Counted from the first letter of the stretch, positions 22,625 through 33,495 are shown. The stretch is 64,000 nt of DNA from Adiantum capillus-veneris (GCA_014529385.2 CM043945.1:152001741-152065740); one strand, 5' to 3'. Notes: generated from the letters alone by a model not told the origin. A program made the numbers and translations.

Positions 22625-23763
22625 TGTAAGGAGTTTTTTGGAGCAAGGGATTGCGCATATGTACATACCCATGCATGGTGCATCGAATAAAGGATTGCCC
22701 ATTTTCCAGAGCCAAGTGGTTACGTGGGGCCCACATGTGTACAGGTAGAACAGGGTGTACATAGTGCATCGATTTTCACTATTACCAGTACCACTGTGTT
22801 TTCTACAATAATAAGGAGTTTATAGCGTGTAAAACTTCTCGAGGAAGCTATCCGCGGGCCGACAACATGAGGTCAGCAGGTGCGTCAGATGGCATCTAGT
22901 GGCGTCAGGAGGGCGAACGAGGTCAATATTTGCACGCAGATGAGGACGGACACAACGTGGGTGTTTTCTTGTGAGAGTTACCCAGAAAGGTCATCATTAG
23001 AACCACTTTTTGGGGCCACTTCACGTGGTGGCGAGATGCATTATTGGAAAAAAGCTGAGTGCCAGGTGTGCGGATGATGCAAAAAGGTGACAACTATGCA
23101 CTGCGAGGTCAGGTTTTGGCCTGTTCGGGGTCCGTTTGAGGTCATCTAAAAGGCCAAGGGTGCCCAACTAATAAAGCTAAGTGTGGGAACTGAAAAAACA
23201 GAGAGAAGACCAGAAAAAACGTGGAGAAGAGAGGAGGAACAGCCGCAGGTGTGTTTTTGGTGTTTTTGGAGCCTGTTTTGGCCGTAAACTGCTCACCCGA
23301 GGTCGGATTTGAGCACTTTGACATTGTAAACTGGGGTTTTGGGCCGTTCCGGACGCGATGGCGCTGTCCATTTTGCCAAATTCCTCACTCTTTTCCTGCT
23401 GTTTTTTTGTGTAAGTTTCTCCTATGAGCGAAGTTTCTGCTCTAGTTTGTGATTGTATCTGGCTTATTTTACCCATATTGTGTGAGCTATTTGCCCCATT
23501 GGTGTTGGCCCAAGCTCAATTGTATCTAAACATCAGAAATTCTCCTCTTTTGAGCTGAGTTTTTTGGGTGTGTGTGTGTGTGTGTGTGTGTGTGGAGTGG
23601 GCAAGTGGATAGTCTCTCTCCTCTCACTCCAGAGGTGTGTTCCCTGCCTCGGCCAGGTGTGTTGTCTAAGCCGAGTGGTGCCCCATAGTGTGTGTGTGTA
23701 TCTTCCCAAGAGTGTGTGTCGGGTCGTTATAGAGGCGCTGTGTGTGTTTTCATCCCGCTCACA
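22625..23763 (+). repeat. 3' LTR of nested element
   Basis: 1139 bp, begins TGTAAGGAG, ends CGCTCACA, followed by ACGC and chromovirus RT sequence. Nearly identical to 18090-19235. A 419-aa minus-strand ORF (24792-23533) runs from real RT into the antisense of this LTR; its last about 77 residues are artefact. Confidence 0.9.
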
Positions 23764-24850
23764 ACGCCTATGCTCCTCTTCATTCTTCGAATACACTATC
23801 ATGTCATCGAAGAACGTTCCAACAAACTGTTGATGGGAGCGGAAAATCCGGTCCATCATTCTGTTGAACGTGGCAAGAGCATTTGTTAGCCCAAACGGCA
23901 TCACTAGAAACTCATAAAGACCAAATGTCGTTCTAAACGCAGTCTTGTGCACATCCTCTGGCCTTATACGAATCTGATGGTACACACTCTTAAGGTCTAT
24001 TCTGCTGAAAATTGCAGCACCCTCTAAACGATCGAGAATATCATCAATTCTAGGAATAGGGAACCTATTCTTGATGGTATTCTTATTCAACGCACGGTAA
24101 TCAATACACATGTGCCATGAGCCATCCTTCTTCTGCACTAGGAGCACTAGGGAGCAAAAGGGTGAAGAACTAGGCTGAATCAGCCCCTTCTCTAATAACT
24201 CCTCAACCTGGCCCATAATCTCTTTCTGTTGCGCCGCACTAACCCTATAGGGAGGTCTATTTGGTGGGCTACACCCTGGCACCAAATCTATCCGATGGTC
24301 CTCAGGTCTCTCTGGCGGCAATTGCGACGGTAACGAATCAGAAAAACAGTCACTAAACTTTTGCAAAAATGCTGACCTTTCTTTATCTAACACAGATAAA
24401 TTTGACTGATCACTATCTGAGACATCACGTGCAAAAATCAAGTACACAGAAAGATGATTCTTTATTACAGAAGTGATAGCGAAAGCAGATACAATAGGGA
24501 TTGACTCTCCTTTAAGCTTTACATCCAAGATGTGATTTTTGCCCCTATGCTGTACAGTGATCTTTTTGTTGTAGGCATCCAAGACTCCATGCACTCGAAA
24601 CATCCACGGGATCCCCAATAAGGTGTCACAACCTTCCAGCGGCATGATGTAAAACTCTTCAGCGTCCACATACGACTGAATATGCAGACGCAGTTTTCCA
24701 ATGATGGGAGTAACACACGCTGAGTGGCCAGGACATGCCAACCCTGCCTCTTCTGTGTACCCCATCTCTTCAGCTTTAATGCCCAGCTTCATAGCTAACT
24801 TTGGTGAGATAAAGTTGGCTTTGGCACCTGGATCAAAGAAGATGAGTGCC
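23764..24850 (-). pseudogene. gypsy protease and reverse transcriptase (upstream half)
   Basis: Minus strand. The protease region begins at about 24850 with [20 protein letters not shown] (a DPGA active site) and continues to [17 protein letters not shown] follows: [99 protein letters not shown], and catalytic FFDDMIVYS. The YxDD motif is intact, though GYHQIR is changed to VYHQIR. The frame is cut at the nested element after HRR. A TAG lies just before ALIFF, where a frame change from the zinc-knuckle ORF is also needed. Confidence 0.85.
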
Positions 24851-26735
24851 GTCTAATCCCTAACTTTACCCATGCCCTGCATAACTCACTGGCATTTGTG
24901 TTGGGCCTGTCACCCACCATGTCTGGCACTAAACCTGCCGTGGGTTTTGGCTTCTTGTCTTTCTGGTCTTCTTTATCCTTTGAGTCAACTGGCCTTTTCC
25001 TTTGGAGACAATTGATAGAAAAGTGACCAGGCTTCTCGCATGTAAAGCATTTGTTCTCAGCCATTAGGACCTTCTTTTCCTCGAGCGACTTGCGCACAAA
25101 AGGCTCCTTTTCTGTTTCTTTGCCTGCGCTCCAGAAGTCCCGGCTGAATCCTTGTCTTTGGTGGCCTTTTCTGACCCCTGTGACGCATCAGGAGCCGTTT
25201 TCACAAAGGGCTTCTTCGCTGAATTTTTCTTTTGCTACCCTCCTTTGTCACTGCTCGGAAATCCACTATCCTCTCCTTTCAACAAGGCAAGACCAGTGTT
25301 CGCAACTTCCATAAGCTGAGTAAGGGTAGCCACTCTGTTCTTTGTACAGTAATCACGAAGCCCTTTAGGTAGCCCACAACAGTACTTCTCTATCTGCTCT
25401 GTGAGTGGCACAAATCTGTAGGAGGTCGCTGAGAGTAACGCTTTACAAAACCTCCTATTGTACTCCAGCAAGCTCTTGCACGAAATTGAAGTAAGCTGGT
25501 GCCAATCTGTCATGACGTCGGCTTCAAATTCATTTGACAGCCAAGCAGATGGAAACATTTGCTTGAAGTAAACCCAAGTGGCGGGTACTTGTCCTTGCAT
25601 TAACAATGTCGTCCACCATGTAAGCGCATTGTCCTTTAAGAAAGTGGCAGTTTTCCTGACCTTCGAGGCCTCTGTAAAATTCCCTCCCGCATAAGCTGTA
25701 TCAAACTGTTGGAGGAAAGTGAGAGCCTTTGTCTTATCCTCGAAACCATTGAAGGTACTAAACTTTACCGTTGCACCACCTTCTTTGTAAGCCTTCGGCT
25801 TCTCTAGTGCCCCCAAGTTGTCATAAGGGATGGTCTGCAACATGGGCACTGTACTAGGCATGATCGGCACACCTTGGCCATTCACATTTTGCGTCAGAGG
25901 TGCAATATCTGGCTGCTGTCCAGAAAAACCAGCCATGCCAAAATGACCCTGTGGCACCCCAAACTGGCCCTGGTTGCAGTGGAAACCTTGCTGCATGCCG
26001 ATACTACCATACATGGGGTTTGGCATGATGCCTTGCATACCCCCGAACACTGTTCCTGGCATGTACGGCTGATTTCCAAGCGCATAACCAGCCATACTTT
26101 GGAACACTGATCCACCTCCGAAATACCCAGGATGTACCATGGGTGGTGGAAAAACTGAGTGCATGACCTGGTATCCAGCTCCCTGTCCATTCAAGACAGC
26201 ATGCTGGCTCTGAAAGGTGACGGGCTGAACTGGCATAACCTGTGGAATAGGCGTTCTAGCCACCTGTTCAAGCACGGGAGGAACCTGCTTTGGAGCCCCC
26301 GACTCCGCAACATGCGAGTGTTCCCTTTCCTCCTGCGCCACATGAAGTACATGGGCTTGAGCATCAACAAGCTCCGTACGCGGTGTAGGTTGCCTATTTT
26401 GTTGTTGCACTGATGGCGCTTGCAAGAATTCCATAAACCTCGGATTCTGCACCAGCTGCGAAAAGACATTCACCGCGGCAACTAACTGAGTCTTGAACGC
26501 ATCATCCTCAAGTTGCCCAGTCATAAAGCTCTGTACTACTGGAGGGACATTCACATTGACAGGAGGTACAGACTGACGTGGCCGTGAGCTCTCGCCAATC
26601 TCAAAAACCATAGGAATCTCCTGTCTTGGAGGGTCAAGAGTGGAGCTACCTTGGCAAGAGTGAACCACTACTTGCTTGGACTTGCTCGTATTTCTATTGG
26701 GCAAACCGATCCCAATCTTCTTGGATGCCTTCCTC
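24795..26735 (-). pseudogene. gypsy gag with CCHC zinc knuckle
   Basis: 26735-25235 (about 500 codons) begins with a basic segment and a long Gln/Met/Pro-rich spacer (Gly-Met-Pro runs near 26130-25850). The Retrotrans_gag domain follows: VKFSTFNGFEDKTKALTFL, ALTWWTTLLMQGQVPATW, FKQMFPSAWLSNEFEADV, SLLEYNRRFCKAL. After a frame break 25097-24795 carries NKCFTCEKPGHFSINCLQRK, an intact CX2CX4HX4C knuckle. The first residues have no ATG in frame, because the sequence joins another element's gag here. Confidence 0.8.
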
Positions 26736-26739
26736 AAAG

Positions 26740-27121
26740 CGTAGAGGAAAAAAATTCAGCCTTGAATTGAATCCAAGTCTTGTTGTAAGTTCCTTGCAAA
26801 GCTTTGGTATACCACCAAGTACTTGCAATCCCCTTGAGGTGTTTGGTCACATGCCTTACCTTTTGACACTTCTCAGAAATTGCCGTTTGCAAAGGCAACT
26901 TCATACTGTCAAATGAAAGCAATAGCTTTCGGGGCATATTCTCTTCCGTCAAAAGTATCAAACTTGATCGGAGGGTTCTGAGGTCTAAAGACCTTCATAT
27001 CCTTCCCGAGATGATGGGATTTCTTGGCTATGGTTCTGGATTGATGTTCATGGATATCTTCTGAATTCTGAAGGATCTCGAGCATTCCGCTCCTTGGATT
27101 CTCTAGGTTCTTCAGCATCAT
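26740..27121 (-). pseudogene. gag N-terminal fragment of a second, related gypsy element
   Basis: ORF 27121-26909 (starts ATGATG) contains PPIKFDTFDGREYAPKAIAF; after one shift 26961-26734 gives KVRHVTKHLKGIASTWWYTK and TWIQFKAEFFSSTL. This parallels the gag at 25.8-25.5 kb (VKFSTFNGFEDKTKALTF, ALTWWTTLL), so the window has two copies of the same gag domain in tandem from different elements. It lies next to a matching primer site and LTR on its 5' side. Confidence 0.7.
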
Positions 27122-27313
27122 GCTCTTATTGCCTTCTTAGAGAATCCCAAGTCTTGTGTCGACTTCTTGCAGAGAGAAAAAAAATTCCAACTCTGCGAGC
27201 TTTCTCCTGCAAGACTTAGGTTTCCACATGCTTACTTCTCTCTTAGCTTGTCATGGCTTCTTCCCGTATCTTCCCAGAGTCGTCCTCCTTTACAGAGAAA
27301 GAGAGGAGACCAT

Positions 27314-27325
27314 GCTCTGATACCA
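27314..27325 (-). other. primer binding site, initiator Met tRNA type
   Basis: On the minus strand TGGTATCAGAGC, one base after an LTR end (TGTGACA). This is the standard plant iMet-tRNA primer site of LTR retrotransposons and fixes the element's orientation and 5' LTR boundary. Confidence 0.9.
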
Positions 27326-27326
27326 C

Positions 27327-28808
27327 TGTCACAAAAGGGAGCGCGTAACAATATAAAATATACTCAGATAAATAGAATTTATCTCTTATTATTGAAGCCA
27401 AAGGATATAGAGAGAAATAGATAGAGAGAGAAAGAGAGAGAGTGAGAAGATCGACACAGTACTGGGGACCAGAAGATGGGCTGGTCCCCCCCCTTAAAGA
27501 GAATTCTTTATTAGGGAGAATCTTTTTACAAGCACAAGAACCGGAGAAAACCCCTCCGTTCTAAATCTCTGACTCGATGGTCGTTCCTTCCCGTAAGGGA
27601 AATCCGAGAGACAAGCTCTCAATCCTTTTTCCGTCTGTACTCGAAGTTGAGACTCCGCAGACAATTTCCGAATTCCGTTTCCGGAATTTCCAAGCGTAGG
27701 CCGAAGCCTTCTCGCTTCTCCTTCGCGATGAAGTACCTGCAAACACACACGCAAACACACGACAACAATTCGTATGGCGAATCCACAATAGGTACCTGTC
27801 GCTCTTGCGCGAGAAAAGCGACTTCCGTGCTTCGTAGTCTCGCGATTTCTCGCGTCTTCTGGCGGCAGGGTCTTCTCTTGCTAGCGTTGGCAATCTCCCT
27901 TCGGTGAGGGCATGTGGTGCTTTTATAGCTCCTTCACCACGGCACGAATAGCTGCTCGCGGATAGATCGCAGCCGTTTTTTTTTTGATTTTTTTTTTTTT
28001 TTTTTTTCTGTTCTACCCGAAATAGGGAGAGAGAATTCGCTGGCTGGTTTTGTTGCTTTATTTTCTAAGTGGCTGCCCACTTATTAAGTGGACGGCCGGC
28101 ATATTTTTAAAATTGGTCTGAACCTGCCCAAAAACTCAATAAAACCTTATAAGTTAAAATCAATGCTTTCATAGCACTTCCCAGGCGTCCCTGGATGCAA
28201 CCACATGCACGAATGCAATGCAAACATAGATTTCTCGCGGGAAAGCGTTTGCTCTTCCCGAAAAACTCGTTCAAATTTACCGCTTTTTAAGAAAAGCTTC
28301 TCAAAACCCATCTTTATTCTTGTGCTTGCGTCTTTACGCGTATTCCTCTTTCCAATTCGGATTTCCTCTCGACTATGGATATCCCCTTTCCGATGCACCC
28401 GTCACCCACCTTGTGACGCATCAGGAATACCCATCACCTAGTCCTTTCCTACCGAACTTACGGTACAATCCCCTTCACGATGCTCTATGTCACCCATCCT
28501 ATGACGCATCAGAGATGTCCGTTCCCGGATGGTCAGATACTTCTTCCCGATGCTCCCTGTCACCCATCCAATGTGACGCATCAGAAGTACCCGTTCCTGG
28601 TGGCCTTACAGATATTCTCGTTCACAGTGCTATCGTCATTACTTTGAATGACGCACTAGGAATACTCTGTACTCGAATGTCTCCAATGAGAAAAACCCTC
28701 ACTTAAAATTCCAATAATTCATTTAGAATTATTTTTCCTTGATGTTCCAAGCGAGAAAACCCTCTCACTTATAAATCCAATAATTCATTTAGAATTATTT
28801 TTCTGTCA
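27327..28808 (-). repeat. 5' LTR of the second gypsy element
   Basis: The left (inner) edge is fixed by the primer site. The right edge is tentative at 28808 (minus-strand TGACAG). The sequence is unlike the LTR candidate at 14176-15627. It contains a T-rich run (27977-28008), a GA-rich patch (27411-27450), a three- to four-fold repeat of GATGC...GTCACCCA...TGACGCATCAG at 28392, 28479 and 28549, and a duplicated AATAATTCATTTAGAATTATTTTTC block (about 28707-28735 and 28776-28804). Confidence 0.55.
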
Positions 28809-29648
28809 GATAAAGCCAATTTAGCAACAGTAACTAGTGAGAGTTTTACTGCCATCATTTTTTTTATGAGCGCTGATGTGTCAAGCTGCGGTTGAATTAC
28901 TGATGCTCATGTGCCGTTATGTGGATGGCAGAGCCAAATATACTGATTGTTCTCATTACGCGTGCTGAGTTATCGTAGATCTAAGGCTAGGTTCACAAAG
29001 CGCGGCGGAAACAGCGCTCAGCAGGACGTGAGCCAATCATTGGTCACCGGCTTAGCAGGGGCTGTTCACAAGGCGCGGCGGTAGCTAAAGCTGAACATGC
29101 CAGCGCACGGAACAGTTGCCTCGATTTTCTTTCGACCCCCCCCCCCCCTCGCCAGTTGCTGTTTCCGCCCTCCACGTAGGCTTAATTGCATGCCAACTTG
29201 CAACTCAACGTTCCAAAAGACACCCTTAATGTTCTTTTTTTTTTCAAAGCAAACCTTAACGTTCTTATTTTTCCAACTATAAAAAGACCCCATTGGAGCT
29301 AAAGAGTCCTTCACATTTTTCACAGAGCACAGCATGAAGTTGCAAGGAGCATTTTGAGGCTTGGAAGCATCCACTGTGGTAATTTTTTTTTGCATGAAGA
29401 ACCTCTTCTCTTCCTCTCCTCTTTTTTCATTTTGTGTCGACACAATGACGCAACTTCCATGTTCTTTGATATACTAACCTTTATACTCGTGTGTCTTGAT
29501 AGATTGAAGATTGTTGGAGCGTTACGACGTGCAAAGTTTGTGAAAAGGTATACATGCTTATGTATTGAAGCACGCTCTATTTTAAATGTTTTTTGATGAG
29601 CATGTCCTAAAACTCTCTCTTGTTTGCTTGTGATGCAGGTAAGGTGAC

Positions 29649-30545
29649 ATGGAGTCCAACACCCCTCAATTTCATGATTCTCAAAGAGAGGACGATGACA
29701 CCATTCTCTCTCAACCACAATTCTCCCAACCTTATTTCAACCCCATTTCCTATGCCCTCTCATGGTTTTACGGCCATGTTGAATTCTCCATCTCCAACCT
29801 CTCCTTTCATGATGCGCCCTTCCAACCAACCACCATATCCCTCACCTCCTCTAAGTGGCTCAAGCCCTAATTCTCCTATGCTACCACAAGCTAGTCCGAG
29901 CACTCCTCCCATTCTAATTCCGAACCATATACCTCCCCCCCCTCTCAACCTTCCAAAGGCCGTTCAAAAGCATCCAAGAAGAGATCAACCAATAATGAGG
30001 AGGTAGCCCAAGGGAGCCAAGTGCCATCGAAGAAGCCAAAGACAACCAAAAAGAAGGTTGTTGTTGACTTGGGGGACGATGATGACAACGACAACAAAGG
30101 GAAGGGCAAGTGGAGGGACTTTTGGGTTGACAGGGTAGATAAAGTCCATAATAACATTTCTGGCAATGACAGGAAGAGGACTTGCAAATGGTATGATGTG
30201 GTAGATGAATACTACCATGATAGAGCTTCGGTCACACCTCTTAGTCATGCTTCCTCAACCACCCAAGATCCTACTGCTCTTGGAGGTGACAATAGCGCTT
30301 TTTCAGAGGCAAAGATGTCGGAGCCCGAGAAGGCTCAAGCCTCCACCACTTCAACACGTCGCCCAGCTCCAAAGTACGAGGAGTCATTGGCCCAAATGGC
30401 CAACACAAGGAACCTACTTTTGGAGCATCTTAAAGACTCCTCTAAAGAACAACATGCCTTGGAGAGAGAGCGAATCTCCATTTTGGCTGGAATGCATGCC
30501 ACCTTGAATGGATATCTTGACCTAGCTAGGAGTGCTGACAAGTAG
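29649..30545 (+). pseudogene. Harbinger ORF1 accessory protein, compensating frameshifts
   Basis: Start MESNTPQFHDSQRED just after a plausible acceptor (GATGCAGGTAAG lies here, so an intron edge is possible). The natural-looking peptide moves to the +1 frame at about 29725 (PFPMPSHGFTAMLNSPSPTS, a Pro/Ser-rich low-complexity stretch) and back at about 29940, close to a C8 run, to GRSKASKKRSTNNEEVAQ. The C-terminal part (30021-30545) is basic then helical: KKPKTTKKKVVVDLGDDDDN, KWRDFWVDRVDKVH, and a coiled-coil-like EHLKDSSKEQHALERERISI. Position and size fit the second PIF protein, which helps import and bind DNA, but no Myb/SANT signature is clear. Confidence 0.55.
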
Positions 30546-30774
30546 AGAAACTCAAAGTCTTCGGCACTTATGCTCTATTTTTGGCTATGCACGCATAGAA
30601 ATGTTTTTCTGCAAGGATATCTAGGCTTTATGATGTTGTAACCCATTTTATCATGATGATTAGTGTACTTTGTTTCCATGAAATTTCTATTTGAACACGA
30701 ATACACACATGACAAATACAAATAATAATAGTACTAAGAATTCTCTATTTCTCACAATGTATTGTAGGAAGAAG

Positions 30775-32195
30775 ATGGTTCTCTCCAAGGACTTAGCACT
30801 CCATTGTGCTTGGTTGTGTTGCTTGGCAATTAATGAGTTGCTTATGGAATCACACATGCGCAACGAGGAGGCTTTAGTTCAATCCTGGCTCCATGTGACA
30901 CAATGCATGGCACGTTCTGTTGATTATAAGAAGACTGCAAATCGAAGGAGAGGGCATGAGCTTAGAAAAGCTTGGGCCTACCCTAGGCCACAACATTTTC
31001 TAAACGGCTATTTGTTGGGTGCATATTCGGCACGCATGTTTAAGCGGCGTCTACGGGTGAGCAAAGAAACTTTCCATTACCTCTGTGGTAAGCTTGCTCC
31101 TTTCTTGAAGAAGCAAACCACAAACATGAGGGAGGCCATAAGTGTTGAAAGTAGAGTGGCCACGGATCTCAATAGGCTTGCTACAGGAACAAACCTTGAT
31201 CCCTTAGGTGATCTCCATGGGTGTGCTAAAAGCACAGTGTGTAAAATTGTCCATGAATTTTCTAGGGAAATTGTGACATCAAGCCTTAGGGATCTCTATA
31301 TTAGATGGCCTTCAAACTCGCGTTTTGCCACACTGGCAAGTGAGTTTGAGGCAATACGACACATTCCCTTTGTAGTTGGTGCCATAGATGGTTCTCACAT
31401 TCCCATAATTGCTCCAAGGGACAACCATGTAGATTACTTCAATCGCAAAGGGTTTCATTCAATCCTGCTACAGCTAACCTGGCCCCAAATTGTTCAATAT
31501 GGAATTATGATGTGGGGTGGGCTGGGTCAGTCCATGACTCCTTAAACTTCACTAGAAGCGAGCTAGGGCAACGATGTACAAAAGGTGACTTGGGCAATTA
31601 TTGTTTGGTGGGCGATTGCGCTTACCCAGCACGGCCTTATATGCTAGTGCCCTTCAAAGGATGCAAAGAAGGATTGTCACATGCAAAGTACTATTGGAAT
31701 TTCATCCAATCAAGCACTAGGATGCCAGTTGAGAGAGCCTTTGGCATGTTGAAGGCAAGGTTTCGTATATTGCTGAAAAGATGTGACATGAATCTAAAAT
31801 ATGTGCCAGATGTTGTTGTTGCTTGCCTTGTGCTCCACAACATTTGCATTTGCCACGGAGAAAGTTTTGACATGGAATGGGTACGAGAAGCTGAAGCAGA
31901 CTTGGCACTTATGGTTCGAAGGGAAGAGGATCGGAGAACAGCTGCCTGCTCCTTGAGGGAGCTATGTGCTACTAGGCCAATACAAACAGAGGACGCAATG
32001 GAACGTGCTCAAGGAGGCGATGAAGGTTATGACTTTGGTTCAGGTTCAGAGCAGCGAGACAATCTCGCTAGGACAATGTATAGAGAGCATGCAAGCGCCA
32101 ATGTACAAGAATTCTTTGGCAATGATGTCTTGGCAGAGATGGATTCATCATCAATGGAAGCATCATCATCATTAGCTTCTTCCTCTTCTACGTAG
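30775..32195 (+). pseudogene. Harbinger transposase (DDE_Tnp_4), one frameshift
   Basis: Start chosen at ATG 30775 (MVLSKDLALHC), just after TTGTAG/G, an acceptor-like site. N-terminal helix-turn-helix type region: RLRVSKETFHYLCGKL to GCAKSTVCKIVHEFS. DDE core: first Asp in VVGAIDGSHIPIIAP, then YFNRKGFHSILLQ, a -1 shift at 31474-31500, WNYDVGWAGSVHDSLNFTRS, and the Glu in MPVERAFGMLKARFRIL. The second catalytic Asp, expected between LLQ and WNYD, is not visible in any frame. The acidic/serine tail ends at 32195. It would have acted on the element's own ends; this copy cannot make a full enzyme. Confidence 0.85.
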
Positions 32196-32519
32196 AGCTT
32201 TGCAACGAAACCTTTCATTGTAGAATTGGCATGCTTATTATGTTTATGTCCTCTTTCAGCTTGTATCTCATGAGATTCCTTTAATACATCTTCAATGTAG
32301 CTTCTCTATATGTGTTTTTTCTAAAGGTTTTTATGTTAATCAAATTTCTCTTCCGCCACCCTGTGTGAATGCATGGTGCGGCGGAAGATATGTTGGTTCT
32401 CTATTTCCACCTCCTGTGTGAACTGATGGATGGCGGAAGAGTTGGAAATGAAGCTCTTCCACCTGGAAAAGGGTCTTTTTCTTTGCTATTTCCGCCGCCC
32501 TCTTGTGAACCCAGCCTAA

Positions 32520-33437
32520 CTAGTAACGACTCTTCAAAACATTACTGTCAGTCATATGCAGCAGATGGACGGCTCAGATAGCCTGCCCCCTGACCCTCAA
32601 GGGTACTCTTCATCTATAGCATGGTGGAAAAGCACCAGGGTCCAGCAGCCAGCTTGCCATCTACAACAAGCCGCGTGAGTCATGTACTGTCTGTCTGTGA
32701 CCTGTAGGCTGTCCCTCTCGCACGGGAAAACGCCCAGGGGCCAGCCTCGTCCATAAGTGTCACGGGCGCGACTCGAGGGATCAGCGGCTGAGAATCAATC
32801 GGCCGTTGATCGCCCACCCATTAAAATAAAAAATTGAGGGTTCCAACCGTCGCGAGCACCTCTTGAACCCACAACCTCCCTCTCACGAACCTGGAGCTCT
32901 ATCCGCCTGCGCTGCTGCGCGTTGATGCAAAGCATGCGATTTCGCGCAATCAAATACTAGCCCCCCCCCCCGTTGCGTCGATTCGACGGTCCAGATCACG
33001 CGCATCGCCGCTCGCTTGCCCCTGCCGTCGATCCCTCGAACTGGACCCCGTGTTATTTATAAACGAGGAGGGGCCAGGGCCCAGCGGGCCAGCACGTTTT
33101 CCTATTACGTCAGCGAGTCATGTCTTTTTTTCAGTTTATTGTCGCTTCGCCTCTACTGTGCAAACTTGCAAAGTTCAAACTACAAATCTGCAAACGCTGC
33201 CTTCAAAGATCAAACTTCAAGCCCAAGTTCCAACTCTCAGAGTTCGCTCGAGCAGATCACTGCAGAGTGCAGAGATAATTCGAACGGGATCGGACAAGCA
33301 CCATAAAACAAACAGTGACACCCAGCCACAGTCTGTATGCTGAATCCAGTAGCAATAAGTATTGAGTACTGCCAATATGCGCACCAGTGAAGAGGCTCCA
33401 GCTGGCACCTCATCGTTGCTGAACCTTTTTGGGGCTC
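32520..33437. other. upstream region of the decarboxylase gene
   Basis: No coding gene is supported; the overlapping ORFs at 33016-33343 lack homology cues. Contains a C10 run (32961-32970), a GC-rich stretch with GTGACGCG-type sequence near 33000, and a second TTTATAAAC at about 33056 that could be an alternative TATA. A tRNA-like SINE candidate lies inside on the minus strand. Confidence 0.5.
32855..32925 (-). mobile_element. possible tRNA-derived SINE head
   Basis: On the minus strand GCAGGCGGATAGAGCTCC resembles an A-box region and GTGGGTTCAAGAGG a B box (GGTTCRANNC), about 40 bp apart as in tRNA genes. The anticodon arm does not fold convincingly, so a tRNA-derived SINE is likelier than a tRNA gene. 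Confidence 0.3.
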
Positions 33438-33443
33438 TATAAA
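33438..33443 (+). promoter_or_regulatory. TATA box of the decarboxylase gene
   Basis: CTATAAACG, 53 bp before the ATG at 33496. The transcription start would fall near 33470, giving a very short 5' leader. Confidence 0.5.
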
Positions 33444-33495
33444 CGGCACAGCCCTACAAGCCTTCTCTCCAACCCACGGCCAGCTTCATATAAGC

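Larger units (their letters stand above)
18090..23763 (+). mobile_element. nested non-autonomous LTR retrotransposon (gag-protease only)
   Basis: Two LTRs (18090-19235 and 22625-23763) in direct orientation, both TG...CA and about 98 percent identical by eye, flank a 3.39 kb interior. ACGC duplicates flank the whole. The interior codes for gag and a protease-like protein, then goes straight to a polypurine tract and the 3' LTR. No reverse transcriptase, RNase H or integrase is encoded, so mobility would need proteins from another element. It is the youngest-looking insertion in the window. Confidence 0.9.
14176..26735 (-). mobile_element. Ty3/gypsy chromovirus, minus strand, interrupted by a nested LTR element
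   Basis: Domains on the minus strand follow the gypsy order: gag (26735-25235), zinc knuckle (25097-24795), protease and RT (about 24850-23768, resuming 18085-17783), RNase H (17700-17261), integrase with chromodomain-like tail (17202-15799), polypurine tract (15628-15639) and a 3' LTR candidate (14176-15627). The RT frame is cut exactly at the nested element's 4-bp target duplication. Several in-frame stops (for example TAG at 16726-16728 in place of an expected Trp) make it non-functional. The expected 5' LTR of the same type is not present: a different gypsy 5' end abuts at about 26737. Confidence 0.8.
28985..32516 (+). mobile_element. PIF/Harbinger DNA transposon, full length, inactivated
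   Basis: Terminal inverted repeats: left GGCTAGGTTCACAA at 28985, right the complement of GGCTGGGTTCACAA ending at 32516, with GCGGCGGAAA inside both. A 3-bp duplication TAA flanks it (28982-28984 and 32517-32519), as is typical of the superfamily. TTCACAAxGCGCGGCGG recurs at about 28993 and 29065, and GGCGGAAGA motifs recur near 32390-32440, as subterminal repeats. It carries two genes in the same orientation: an accessory protein (29649-30545) and a DDE transposase (30775-32195). Both have frame breaks. Confidence 0.9.

Noticed and set aside
23533-23763. C-terminal part of the 419-aa minus ORF as a real fusion protein
   Set aside because: RT similarity stops exactly at the nested element boundary; the rest is antisense LTR.
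32855-32925. Functional tRNA gene
   Set aside because: No convincing acceptor or anticodon stem; only A- and B-box likeness.
33016-33343. Upstream exon of the decarboxylase
   Set aside because: Two overlapping frames of similar length without family similarity; the TATA box and ATG downstream give a simpler model.
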